DNA from: CAZFIM01 sp964519615
GTDB lineage: Bacteria; Chloroflexota; Dehalococcoidia; GIF9; UBA5629
Direction of reading: 5' to 3'
DNA length: 32,382 nucleotides
Assembly (NCBI GenBank): GCA_964519615.1
Contig: CAZFIM010000031.1
Span: 1 to 32,382 of the forward strand
Below are positions 23,900 to 31,658 of the stretch, piece by piece (within the stretch, counting starts at the first letter, position 1; each line of letters starts with the position of its first letter). The notes beneath the pieces are model-generated. The model was given only the letters and a program-made list of their open reading frames with translations, was not told the origin of the DNA and did not search any database. Both the position numbers and the translations under genes were made by a program.

Positions 23900-24487
23900 A
23901 TGAAAATTGCGATATCAGCTACGGGGCCAACTCTGGACTCAGAGGTAGACCCGCGTTTTGGCAGGTGCCGGTATTTTATTATTGCAGATACCGATACGGG
24001 CGAATATGAAGCTATTGACAATGCCAGCGGCACGGCAAGCGGAGGAGCGGGAATAGCGACTGCTCAAATGATTGCAGGTAAAGGTGTAGGGGCAGTATTA
24101 ACAGGAAACTGCGGTCCCAACGCATATCAGGTGCTCTCGGGTGCGGGTATTCAGTTGATAACAGGTGTATCGGGTAAAACTCAGGATGCCATAGATTCGT
24201 ATAAAAAGGGTGCTTTATCAGAAGCAAAACAGCCGAATGTCGCAGATCACTATGGTATGGGTGGTGGAATGAGTTATGGTGGTGGAATGGGACGAGGAAT
24301 GGGGATGGGAAGGGGAAAAGGTATGGGTATGGGGCGAGGGATGGGGGGAGGAATGTCATATCCAGCCGCGGACATGCCGTCTAATTCGACATCAGGTCTG
24401 GATGAATTAAAAGCGCAGTCGCAGGCATTGTCAGAACAACTGGCTGAGATTCAGAAGCGCATCTCAGAGATGGAAAAAGGGAAGTAG
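23900..24487 (+). CDS. NifX/NifB-type dinitrogenase iron-molybdenum cofactor-binding family protein with Gly/Met-rich insert
   Basis: A 195-residue protein. Residues 1-115 are the NifX/NafY-like fold: MKIAISATGPTLDSEVDPRFGRC, then SGGAGIATAQMIAGKGVGAVLTGNCGPNAYQVL. Residues 119-152 are a Gly/Met/Arg-rich low-complexity stretch, and 167-194 form a coiled coil (LKAQSQALSEQLAEIQKRI) like that of the DUF5320 proteins. Family members bind Fe-S or FeMo-type clusters, but no nitrogenase genes are present here, so the cargo is probably another Fe-S cluster. GGAGAGG precedes the ATG. It lies upstream of the Mrp-like ATPases. Confidence 0.82.
   Translation: MKIAISATGPTLDSEVDPRFGRCRYFIIADTDTGEYEAIDNASGTASGGAGIATAQMIAGKGVGAVLTGNCGPNAYQVLSGAGIQLITGVSGKTQDAIDSYKKGALSEAKQPNVADHYGMGGGMSYGGGMGRGMGMGRGKGMGMGRGMGGGMSYPAADMPSNSTSGLDELKAQSQALSEQLAEIQKRISEMEKGK
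24254..24355 (+). repeat. Gly/Met-codon repeat tract within the NifX-like gene
   Basis: About 100 bases of near-repeating GGNATGGG-type units (for example GGAATGGGGATGGG) encode the low-complexity stretch at residues 119-152. Similar units occur in the first DUF5320 gene near 23195-23230, so slippage or recombination between them is possible. Confidence 0.6.
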
Positions 24488-24633
24488 CCTGCAGTATACG
24501 GATGTAAGACCACTACTGCAAGTAAGAAATGATTTACCATTTACTCTATGCGGAGCTCGGTAATATTAAGAGAGTCTGTGTGACAGAAGATAGTAGGGGA
24601 ATTAATGAGTTGTCGAGAGGATTAGAAGAGAGA

Positions 24634-25499
24634 ATGATTATATCAGTTGCCAGTGGAAAGGGAGGCACCGGTAAAACACTGGTTGCCACAAGCCTTGCCC
24701 TTTCCCTTAAAGACGTATATAACGTACAGCTTCTTGACTGTGATGTAGAAGAGCCTAATGATCATGTGTTTATGAATCCAGACATCAAGAGAAGAGAAAC
24801 TGTGTCCATACCTGTACCTGAGGTAGACAAGCGGAGATGCACGTACTGCGGCAAATGCGCTCAAGTTTGTGCGTTCAATGCTATTGCTGTTGTGAATGAG
24901 AAGATACTGCTTTTCCCCGAGCTTTGCCACGGTTGCGGCTCATGCAGCTATCTTTGTCCTGAGAATGCTATAACAGAAGTGCCGAAACCAGTCGGCGTCA
25001 TTGAAACCGGCAATGCAAATGGTGTGGAGTTTGTACAAGGTATGCTTGATGTTGGCCAGGCGATGGCTCCACCTATTATCCGTAAAGTAAAAGAGTATAT
25101 TGACCGAAATAAAGTAGCTATAATTGATTCCTCTCCAGGAACTTCCTGCCCTGTCGTAGAAGCTATCGAAGGCAGCGATTTTTGTATCTTGGTAACCGAG
25201 CCGACGCCTTTCGGACTGAACGATCTTATGCTGGCGGTAGAGGTCGTCAGGAAGCTTAATATACCTTTTGGTATAGTACTTAACAGAGCAGACGTAGGAG
25301 ACGGTAAAACCGAGACTTACTGCCAGCGGGAAATATTCCTTTGTTGCTTAAAATTCCATTGGATACCAGTATTGCGCACTTTTATTCAAAAGGGATCCCT
25401 CTGGTTACAGGCATCCCGCGCTATAAAAGTGTATTTATTGAACTATACGATCAGATTGGAGATATTGTACATGAAGGAAGTAGTAATCCTAAGCGGTAA
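24634..25499 (+). CDS. MinD/Mrp-family ATPase with 2x[4Fe-4S] ferredoxin insert (frameshifted)
   Basis: A P-loop ATPase: SGKGGTGKT at 7-15, LLDCDVEEPN near 33-42, and two 4Fe-4S sites at C69/72/75/79 and C98/101/104/108. It continues with DSSPGTSCPVV and VTEPTPFGLND. The ATG at 24634 is chosen because the motif starts six residues later; the 35 codons before it look non-homologous. After CAG CGG GAA (25330-25332) the frame must slip back one base to give NIPLLLKIPLDTS and the expected C-terminal half, ending at TAA 25499 (288 residues if repaired). As read, it runs on into the next ATPase. Loss of one A in the GAAA run explains it. It pairs with the next gene, which overlaps by 29 bases. Confidence 0.75.
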
Positions 25500-26346
25500 G
25501 GGCGGAACGGGTAAAACAAGTATTGTAGGGTCATTTGCCGCTATTGCGGAACGGAAAGTAATGGCAGACTGTGATGTGGACGCTGCTGACCTTCATCTTT
25601 TGCTCTCGCCTGTAGTACAGGAGGAGCACGAGTTCCGCAGCGGTCAGGTTGCAGTAATAGATAAAAGCAAATGCATTGAATGCGGATTGTGTCAGAGTGT
25701 ATGCAGGTTCGATGCTATCGATGAGTTTGAAGTAAATCCTATTTCATGTGAAGGTTGTGCCTTCTGTTCGCATGTGTGCTCTGCTGAATCGATCACGATG
25801 AAAGAATGCAGGGCCGGTGACTGGTTTATTTCCACCAGCAAATATGGTCCGCTGGTTCATGCCCGGCTGGGCATAGCTCAGGAAAACTCTGGGAAACTGG
25901 TAGCGCTGGTACGCCAGCAAGCTAAAGAACTGGCACAAAATGAAGATATGGACTACATAATTAGCGATGGTCCTCCGGGCATAGGATGTCCGGTTATCGC
26001 CTCCTTGTCAGGGGCGCATCTGGCGCTACTGGTTACCGAGCCTACTCTCTCAGGAATTCATGACCTGGGACGTGTTCTTGAAGTATGCAGTCATTTTGGC
26101 GTTCCTGCACTTGTCTGTATCAATAAATACGATATTAATGAGGAGAATACCCGGCAGATCGAGTTGTATTGTCATGACCGAGGCGTGGAAATAGGCGCTA
26201 AAATACCGTTCGATAATATTGTAACGGAATCGCTCATTAGAAATCTTCCGGTCGTGGAGTATTCAAACGGAAGGGTTTCTAATGAGATAAAAAAGCTCTG
26301 GCAGAAAGTTGTGGAAAAATGTGGAATGGAAAAAGTAGTCAAATAA
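25471..26346 (+). CDS. MinD/Mrp-family ATPase with 2x[4Fe-4S] ferredoxin insert (second of pair)
   Basis: A 291-residue ATPase, homologous to the previous gene. MKEVVILSGKGGTGKTS opens it with the Walker A motif, then ADCDVDAADLHL. Two ferredoxin motifs, CIECGLCQSVC and CEGCAFCSHVC, follow, then SDGPPGIGCPVIASL and VTEPTLSGIHDLG. The ATG at 25471 lies inside the end of the first ATPase, and GGAG sits about 10 bases before it. Paired ATPases of this kind are common in anaerobes next to NifX-like and DUF5320 genes and are thought to help Fe-S cluster delivery or electron transfer. The exact client is unknown. Confidence 0.85.
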   Translation: MKEVVILSGKGGTGKTSIVGSFAAIAERKVMADCDVDAADLHLLLSPVVQEEHEFRSGQVAVIDKSKCIECGLCQSVCRFDAIDEFEVNPISCEGCAFCSHVCSAESITMKECRAGDWFISTSKYGPLVHARLGIAQENSGKLVALVRQQAKELAQNEDMDYIISDGPPGIGCPVIASLSGAHLALLVTEPTLSGIHDLGRVLEVCSHFGVPALVCINKYDINEENTRQIELYCHDRGVEIGAKIPFDNIVTESLIRNLPVVEYSNGRVSNEIKKLWQKVVEKCGMEKVVK

Positions 26347-26450
26347 TGGCCGGAGCACTTGTACAGAATAGTGGACCAGAGATAGAAATGCTTTCCAACC
26401 TGGCGATAGTCTCTCGAAGAGATATAAAGATCGGCCCTTCATGTCAATGA
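26346..26450 (+). CDS. Possible small coupled ORF (34 residues)
   Basis: An ATG overlaps the ATPase stop as TAATG. The frame reads MAGALVQNSGPEIEMLSN and ends at a TGA at 26448-26450. There is no recognisable family and no separate ribosome site, so it may be a non-coding coincidence in a 168-base gap. Confidence 0.2.
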   Translation: MAGALVQNSGPEIEMLSNLAIVSRRDIKIGPSCQ

Positions 26451-26514
26451 ACCTTAGATGGTATGACAGCACTCTTATTTGAGTAATGAAATGTAAATTC
26501 GGAGGAAGAAGCTG

Positions 26515-27465
26515 TTGACAGACAATCTTGCTTTCGGTCCAGTGCCTTCAAGAAGGCTGGGGTACAGTCTAGGCGTCAATAATATTCCACCGAAACACTG
26601 CTCGTACTCCTGTCTTTATTGTCAAGTGGGACAGACGACTGCTTTGCATATAAACAGAGAAGAGTATTATCAGCCAAAAGACCTGGCAGATCAGGTGAAA
26701 AAGAAAGTCGATGCTGCCCGTGAAAAAGCAATAAATATTGATTATATTACCTTTGTTGCCGATGGAGAACCGACACTCGATAGCAACCTTGGTGAAGAAA
26801 TAGAACTTTTTCGCAACTTTGGCATTAAGATAGCGGTTATTACCAATGCCTCGCTCATATGGCGTGAAGATGTACGGGAAGATCTTTCAAAGGCTGACTG
26901 GGTATCATTAAAGGTGGATACCGTTAGCGAGGAAGGATGGCACAAGATCAACCGTCCGCATGGAAAATTAAAGATACAAGAAATACTTAAAGGCATAGCT
27001 GAATTTTCCGGGAGTTTTCAAGGGCGTCTTGTAACTGAGTCCATGCTGCTGGATAAAATAAATGATAGTGAAGATGAGATTACCATGTTATCCCGGTTCC
27101 TTAGCGAAATAAAGCCGGAGAAAGTATATCTGGCTGTTCCTACCAGGCCTCCTGTAAAACGGGTCAACCCTGCTGATATGCGGACACTTACCATGGCTTA
27201 CCACACGCTGAGAAAGAATCTCAGCGAGGTGGAATTTCTTATTGGTTATGAAGGCAATGCCTTTGCTGCTACAGGTAATGCAGCAGAAGATCTGCTCAGT
27301 ATTACCGCTGTTCATCCTATGAGGAGAGAGGCTGTGGAAGCATTGCTTGCACGGAACGGTGAAGATGTAAAGCTTCTGGATACACTGCTGCAGCAAAAAT
27401 TGATCAAAGAAGCAGAATATGAGGGACATATATTCTACGTCAGAAATTATATACATAAAGAGTAG
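26515..27465 (+). CDS. Radical SAM protein, COG0731 (wyosine-synthase-like Fe-S oxidoreductase) type
   Basis: A 316-residue protein with FGPVPSRRLGYSLGVNN followed by C29, C33 and C36 (CX3CX2C, the classical radical SAM triad). It then shows ITFVADGEPTLD as the SAM-binding strand and a later SLKVDTVSEEGWHKINRP. Start is TTG with GGAGG nine bases upstream; no ATG fits. COG0731 proteins are widespread in anaerobes and archaea and mostly uncharacterised; some relatives act on tRNA. It follows the ferredoxin-ATPases by 168 bases and may be part of the same metal-cluster unit. It is not closely related to the variant radical SAM pair at 1071-5330. Confidence 0.85.
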   Translation: MTDNLAFGPVPSRRLGYSLGVNNIPPKHCSYSCLYCQVGQTTALHINREEYYQPKDLADQVKKKVDAAREKAINIDYITFVADGEPTLDSNLGEEIELFRNFGIKIAVITNASLIWREDVREDLSKADWVSLKVDTVSEEGWHKINRPHGKLKIQEILKGIAEFSGSFQGRLVTESMLLDKINDSEDEITMLSRFLSEIKPEKVYLAVPTRPPVKRVNPADMRTLTMAYHTLRKNLSEVEFLIGYEGNAFAATGNAAEDLLSITAVHPMRREAVEALLARNGEDVKLLDTLLQQKLIKEAEYEGHIFYVRNYIHKE

Positions 27466-27503
27466 TATTTCCCTGCGTAATAATAGCCTGTTTATAACGC
27501 TTT

Positions 27504-28193
27504 ATGGAGCTATGGAAAATTGTGACGGATAATAGTATCTCGCCATTTGAAGAACTGGCCCAGGAATACGACAGGTGGTTTGATGGGGAAGGGAAACTGA
27601 TTTTCTCAATTGAGGCAGAAGCTTTTCGTTCTGTCTTACCGTACTTAGCCGGGCCGAAGCTGGAGATCGGAACAGGAAGCGGTCGTTTTGCTCAGGAATT
27701 GGGCATTGAGAATGGCGTCGAACCCTCCGGGAAGCTTGCTGCAAAGGCAAGAAGCAGGGGTATCAGTGTGTATCAGGGAAATGGCGAAGAAATGCCTTTC
27801 TCCTGCTTTAGCTATGGTACTGTTTTTATAATCCTGACGCTTTGCTTTTTATCAGCTCCACTCAAGGTATTGCAGGAGGCATACCGTATACTTGTTCCCT
27901 CGGGCAAGCTTGCGCTCGGCACTATTTTAAAAGACAGTCCATGGGGACAGTATTACCTGCAAAAGAAAGCTGCAGGACACCGCTTTTATGGTAATGCCTG
28001 TTTTTACAGCTATGGTGAGATTGAACGCATGCTGCAGCAGGCTGGCTTTTCTATCCAGCAGAGCATCTCCACGCTGTATCAAGTGCCGGGAAAGGTCACC
28101 TGCAGTGAAACTCCACACCCTGGAATTGATACTCAAGCAGGTTTTAGCGTTATTATCGCGGTGAAGAATGATGACAGCCCGAAGCGAAGTTGA
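27504..28193 (+). CDS. Class I SAM-dependent methyltransferase
   Basis: A 229-residue protein. LEIGTGSGRFA near 53-63 is methyltransferase motif I. The acidic post-I residue is within NGVEPS, and a later GTVFIILTLCFLSAPLKVLQEAYRILVPSGKLALG gives the motif II/III region typical of Methyltransf_11. The substrate is unknown. The ATG has no ribosome site; a GTG at 27522 with GGAG upstream is a possible start. It converges with the SDR gene with nine bases between. It is 38 bases after the radical SAM gene, probably cotranscribed. Confidence 0.8.
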   Translation: MELWKIVTDNSISPFEELAQEYDRWFDGEGKLIFSIEAEAFRSVLPYLAGPKLEIGTGSGRFAQELGIENGVEPSGKLAAKARSRGISVYQGNGEEMPFSCFSYGTVFIILTLCFLSAPLKVLQEAYRILVPSGKLALGTILKDSPWGQYYLQKKAAGHRFYGNACFYSYGEIERMLQQAGFSIQQSISTLYQVPGKVTCSETPHPGIDTQAGFSVIIAVKNDDSPKRS

Positions 28194-28202
28194 TATTTGT
28201 GT

Positions 28203-28979
28203 CTATGCTGTCATTCCACCATCGACAGGCAGGGCAACGCCGGTAATATAGCTTGCGGCATCTGAAGTAAGCCATAACGCTGACAAAGCGATTTCCCGCG
28301 GATCGCACCAGCGATCCAGAGGAATATTCGCCAGTTCCTTTTGCAGTGCCTGGGGATTGCCCCAGATATCCCTGGTCATCTCCGTTTTGGTAAAACCGGC
28401 GATGATGGCGTTAATGCGAATGTTGTGGGGGCCCAATTCTTTTGCCATCTGCCTGGTGAGCATGATGGAACCGAGCTTGGCGCTGGCATAGCCGGCCCTA
28501 TTCAAAGGTGCTTTCAGCGCGGCTACTGAGGCTATGGTGATGATGCTGCCGCCTCTCTTCTGGAGGATCATTTGGCCGGCGGCTGCCTGTGCGCAGAAGA
28601 GAAAGCCCTTCAGATTGGTATCGATAATACGTCCCCACTCCTCCTCTTTTATCTGCATGGGAGTATGTCTGGTAGAAATGCCGGCGCAGTTGAGCAGAAT
28701 ATCGATACCTCCGAATTCATCAACCGTTTGCTTAAGCAGATTGTCTACCTCTGCTTTTTGGGAAACATCAGCCTGTACGGGCAAACACTTCCCGCCCAGC
28801 GCTCGAACTTCTTCTGCCACTGATGCCAGACTGTCGTCACCATCACCGACAGTGCGGGAGGCGATGGCAATATCAGCGCCTGCTTCTGCAAAAAGCAAGG
28901 CTGAGGCTTTCCCTATTCCCCTTTTGGCGCCTGTGATGACTGCTACTTTGCCGCTAAGCGAGAGAGCCGGTATACTCAC
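28203..28979 (-). CDS. Short-chain dehydrogenase/reductase (SDR)
   Basis: A 258-residue classical SDR. TGAKRGIG at 16-23 is the nucleotide loop. NCAG near 97-100 and the catalytic set S151, Y164 and K168 are intact, and the C-terminal PVDGGMTA is standard. It resembles 3-oxoacyl-ACP reductase or glucose/gluconate dehydrogenase-type members; the substrate cannot be decided. The start is GTG with GAGGTG close upstream. It is convergent with the methyltransferase and appears to be transcribed alone. Confidence 0.88.
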   Translation of the reverse strand: MSIPALSLSGKVAVITGAKRGIGKASALLFAEAGADIAIASRTVGDGDDSLASVAEEVRALGGKCLPVQADVSQKAEVDNLLKQTVDEFGGIDILLNCAGISTRHTPMQIKEEEWGRIIDTNLKGFLFCAQAAAGQMILQKRGGSIITIASVAALKAPLNRAGYASAKLGSIMLTRQMAKELGPHNIRINAIIAGFTKTEMTRDIWGNPQALQKELANIPLDRWCDPREIALSALWLTSDAASYITGVALPVDGGMTA

Positions 28980-29122
28980 AATTTCACCTCGGGATAAATT
29001 TATTTGTCCGGTATATATTACAGGATTTATGCGTTAAAACGAAAGGGGTTGTGTCTAGTATCGTTGAATGCGTTTAACTATAACTTAGCATATAAATACG
29101 GCTGTTTTGCGTGATCTACCGT

Positions 29123-29893
29123 TTATAAAGAATGTCTGTATTGAAGCATGTTGAGAATATGAAATGCCGCCTCGGCAAATCCGGCTCCCGCCTGGCTGCT
29201 GCTTACATATGAGGCTGAATTAATAAGCAGGCTTTTTGCGTCCTCATCTATTCTATAGTTGGGTATGAGCACGTTGTGGCCGAACATCTGAAAAAGCGAT
29301 AAATCTGTGGGGGAATCGCCGAAAACCATTACTTCAGCTGGTGTTATCTTCCCGCTTCCGATTTCGACCAGTATGCGTGAAAGCGTCACCCCCTTGCTGA
29401 TACCCTTCTGCATCAGGTGGCAGATATACCCTGAGTCCAGCAGTTGGGATTCGCCAAGAAATCGGTGTAGTTCTTCAACACTAACATCTTGCGGCCGAAA
29501 GACGATATCGATAGAGCGCTCGCTGTTATCATAACGTTCTACGATACGTCCGGGGAACTGCTTTTTCAGTTCAGCCAGGGTATCGAGCGCAGCTTTGCGG
29601 CTGTAGCTGAGGTCTAAGAATTCACCGCCGGGTTTGAGTCTGGCCACGCCGCCGTTCTCAGCGATTATCGGTCCGTGACAGGAAAGGATGCCGGCAACCT
29701 CTTCCAACATACGGACGGTTCTGCCGGAGACCAGACCGCAAAGTATGCCGTGCTCTTCCAGCAGGTGCACGGCCTCAATTACTTTGCCGTCTATATCATT
29801 GCCGGAATCGATGAGCGTGCCGTCCACATCGGCCATGATAAGTTTAAGGCCGGCTGCGGTTTTATAGGGTATGTAGGTATATGGTTGTGCCAT
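29123..29893 (-). CDS. HAD-superfamily phosphatase (Cof/sucrose-phosphatase-like, IIB)
   Basis: A 256-residue HAD enzyme. MADVDGTLIDSG with D22 and D24 is motif I, LVSGRTVRML is motif II, KGVTLSRIL gives the motif III lysine, and MVFGDSPTDLSLF is motif IV. The cap domain between II and III fits subclass IIB, which includes phosphoglycolate, mannosyl-3-phosphoglycerate and sucrose-phosphate phosphatases. A sugar- or glycerate-phosphate substrate is likely. The ATG has no clear ribosome site. It lies downstream of hcp in the same direction but behind a strong hairpin, so is probably separate. Confidence 0.82.
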   Translation of the reverse strand: MAQPYTYIPYKTAAGLKLIMADVDGTLIDSGNDIDGKVIEAVHLLEEHGILCGLVSGRTVRMLEEVAGILSCHGPIIAENGGVARLKPGGEFLDLSYSRKAALDTLAELKKQFPGRIVERYDNSERSIDIVFRPQDVSVEELHRFLGESQLLDSGYICHLMQKGISKGVTLSRILVEIGSGKITPAEVMVFGDSPTDLSLFQMFGHNVLIPNYRIDEDAKSLLINSASYVSSSQAGAGFAEAAFHILNMLQYRHSL

Positions 29894-29901
29894 GAGCAGA
29901 A

Positions 29902-29925
29902 ATGGTAACCGTAAAGACGGTCCAT
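29902..29925 (-). other. Hairpin just upstream of the HAD gene
   Basis: ATGG/CCAT and ACCGT/ACGGT arms pair around an AAAG loop with a two-base bulge. It may be part of the hcp 3' region or a leader structure for the HAD gene. Confidence 0.3.
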
Positions 29926-29954
29926 GTCAAAAATATATCTAATTACGGTGCTAT

Positions 29955-29990
29955 GGAGAGATCAGGACACACTGGCCTCCTGATCTCTCC
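29955..29990 (-). terminator. Strong hairpin terminator after hcp
   Basis: GGAGAGATCAGG (29955-29966) and CCTGATCTCTCC (29979-29990) form a perfect 12-base stem with a 12-base loop, starting 9 bases after the hcp stop. A U-rich stretch appears only about 20 bases later, so it could end transcription inefficiently or protect the 3' end. Confidence 0.6.
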
Positions 29991-29999
29991 CATGACCGT

Positions 30000-31562
30000 T
30001 TATCCCAGTATAGCTTTCATATCTGCTTCCGGTGTGGAGATGGGCTTGATGGCAAATTTATCCACAAGCACTTTGAGCACGTTATCGGAGAGGAATGCCG
30101 GAAGAGAGGGCCCAAGATAGATATTCTTTATACCCAGTGACAGAAGTGTCAACAGGATACACACCGCTTTCTGTTCGTACCATGACAGCACCAGTGTAAG
30201 GGGCAGCTCGTTTACTGTGCATTTAAATGCCTCGGCCAGTGCAATTGCCACTTTTATTGCTGAATAGGCATCGTTACACTGTCCCATATCGAGCAACCTC
30301 GGCAGCCTCCCCAGTGTGCCGATGTTCAGATCGTTAAAGCGATATTTTCCGCAGGCAAGAGTGAGTACAATTGTATCGGGTGGTGTTTGTTTGACGAACT
30401 GTGTATAATAATTGCGCCCCGGCTTTGCCCCGTCACAACCGCCCACCAGAAAGAAGTGCTTGATCCCACCTGCTTTTACCGCCTCGATCAATGTTTCCGC
30501 CGCTCCCATTACAGAATTGCGGGCAAAGCCCGTAATCAGCTCAGTACCGCCGTTGATGCCGGTAAACTGTTTATCCTCGTCCCAACCTCCGAGCTCCAGT
30601 GCTTTATTAATCACAGGAGTGAAATCCTTTTTCCCGTTTTTTTCCGGTATGTGGTTCAGGCCGGGATAGCCAACCACGGATGTGGTAAATATGTTCGGAG
30701 CATACGAATCTTTGGGAGGCATAATACAATTGGTGGTATAGAGTATGGGTGCGGGCAGATTATCGAACTCCTTGCGCTGGTTCTGCCAGGCAGTGCCGTA
30801 ATTGCCCTTCAGATGACCGTATTTTTTTAAACCCGGATAACCGTGCGCGGGCAGCATCTCACCATGCGTATAGATGTTGATTCCCTTGCCTTCGGTCTGG
30901 TCCAGCAGTTGTTTTAAGTCATCCAGGTCGTGACCGGTGACCACGATAAAGGGCCCCTTTTCCACTTTCACAGAAACCTTTGTCGGCACGGGATTGCCGA
31001 AAGCAGAAGTGTTAGCTTGATCGAGCAGTTCCATACATCTCAGGTTTATTTGTCCGAACTCCATTATCAGCGCCAGCCACTCCTCCGTTGAATGTTCTTC
31101 TCCGACAGCGTGCATGCCCATAAACAGCCAGTCAGTTATTTCGGAAACGTCAGCCCCCAGTATATAAGCATGCAAGGCATAGGCAGCCATACCTCGCATA
31201 CCGAAAAGCAGTGTAGAGCGCAAGGATACTATGTCGGTATCGCCGTGGAAAAGAAGGGCGGGATCGTAGTTCTCAGCGCCGCCCAGCTTTCTTTTTTCCG
31301 CCTCTGTCTCTTCTTTAAGGGCATCAATACGCTCGGGGTCGAAATTCACATTGGTGAGGGTGGTAAAAAGCCCCTGCATCATCAGCTCATCCGCGTGCTT
31401 CCCCGGTTTTTTCCCTTTCGCCGCTCGGGCAAGGCCTATCAGTGCGCTGACCAGTTCATCGTGTTTGCCGGCGACATCCGCCGTTTTTCCACATACACCA
31501 ACTTTCGTGCATCCTGTTCCTCCGGCCGTCTGTTCACATTGAAAACAAAACATCTCAGTCAT
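30000..31562 (-). CDS. hcp: Hybrid cluster protein (hydroxylamine reductase)
   Basis: A 520-residue cytoplasmic enzyme. N-terminal C6, C9, C18 and C24 (CX2CX8CX5C) match the [4Fe-4S] site of class I Hcp. Later GMHAVGEEHSTEEW, VVTGHDLDDL, YTTNCIMPP, FLVGGCDGAKPGRNYYTQ and LACGKYRFND supply the ligands of the 4Fe-2S-2O hybrid cluster. The ATG at 31562 is preferred over the GTG at 31568 because GGGAGGT is 8 bases upstream of it. Hcp acts on hydroxylamine or, as shown in E. coli, reduces NO to N2O, protecting from nitrosative stress. It is divergent from a Crp/Fnr regulator that shares a palindrome with it. Confidence 0.95.
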   Translation of the reverse strand: MTEMFCFQCEQTAGGTGCTKVGVCGKTADVAGKHDELVSALIGLARAAKGKKPGKHADELMMQGLFTTLTNVNFDPERIDALKEETEAEKRKLGGAENYDPALLFHGDTDIVSLRSTLLFGMRGMAAYALHAYILGADVSEITDWLFMGMHAVGEEHSTEEWLALIMEFGQINLRCMELLDQANTSAFGNPVPTKVSVKVEKGPFIVVTGHDLDDLKQLLDQTEGKGINIYTHGEMLPAHGYPGLKKYGHLKGNYGTAWQNQRKEFDNLPAPILYTTNCIMPPKDSYAPNIFTTSVVGYPGLNHIPEKNGKKDFTPVINKALELGGWDEDKQFTGINGGTELITGFARNSVMGAAETLIEAVKAGGIKHFFLVGGCDGAKPGRNYYTQFVKQTPPDTIVLTLACGKYRFNDLNIGTLGRLPRLLDMGQCNDAYSAIKVAIALAEAFKCTVNELPLTLVLSWYEQKAVCILLTLLSLGIKNIYLGPSLPAFLSDNVLKVLVDKFAIKPISTPEADMKAILG

Positions 31563-31594
31563 GTTCACTACCTCCCTTCTTTGTTTGTACAGTT

Positions 31595-31603
31595 AGTATA
31601 TCA
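31595..31603 (-). promoter_or_regulatory. Promoter -10 of hcp
   Basis: The minus strand reads TGATATACT, an extended -10. The predicted start is near 31588, which places the palindrome centre about 42 bases upstream, as expected for an activated Crp/Fnr promoter. Confidence 0.55.
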
Positions 31604-31622
31604 CCTATAGTTACAGTAAGGC

Positions 31623-31638
31623 GGTAACATATGTTACC
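31623..31638. promoter_or_regulatory. Crp/Fnr-type operator, perfect palindrome (HcpR-like)
   Basis: GGTAACATATGTTACC is perfectly symmetric. It fits the GTAACN4GTTAC pattern that I recall as proposed for HcpR-type regulators of some anaerobes. It lies between hcp and the Crp/Fnr gene, about 42 bases before the predicted hcp start and 20 bases before the regulator ATG, suggesting hcp activation and possibly autoregulation. Confidence 0.7.
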
Positions 31639-31658
31639 ATTAATTGCAGGGGGTAATT

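Noticed and set aside
24254..24355. CRISPR-like or tandem DNA repeat
   Set aside because: The repetition is explained by Gly/Met codons within a gene; there are no spacers.
25325..25340. Programmed -1 frameshift in the first ferredoxin-ATPase
   Set aside because: The in-frame codons CGG GAA ATA do not form a canonical slippery heptamer and no strong downstream stem was evident.
24529..26346. A single 605-residue double-ATPase protein
   Set aside because: The region around 25333-25470 is nonsense in this frame, while another frame restores the conserved C-terminus and a stop; two genes with a frameshift explain it better.
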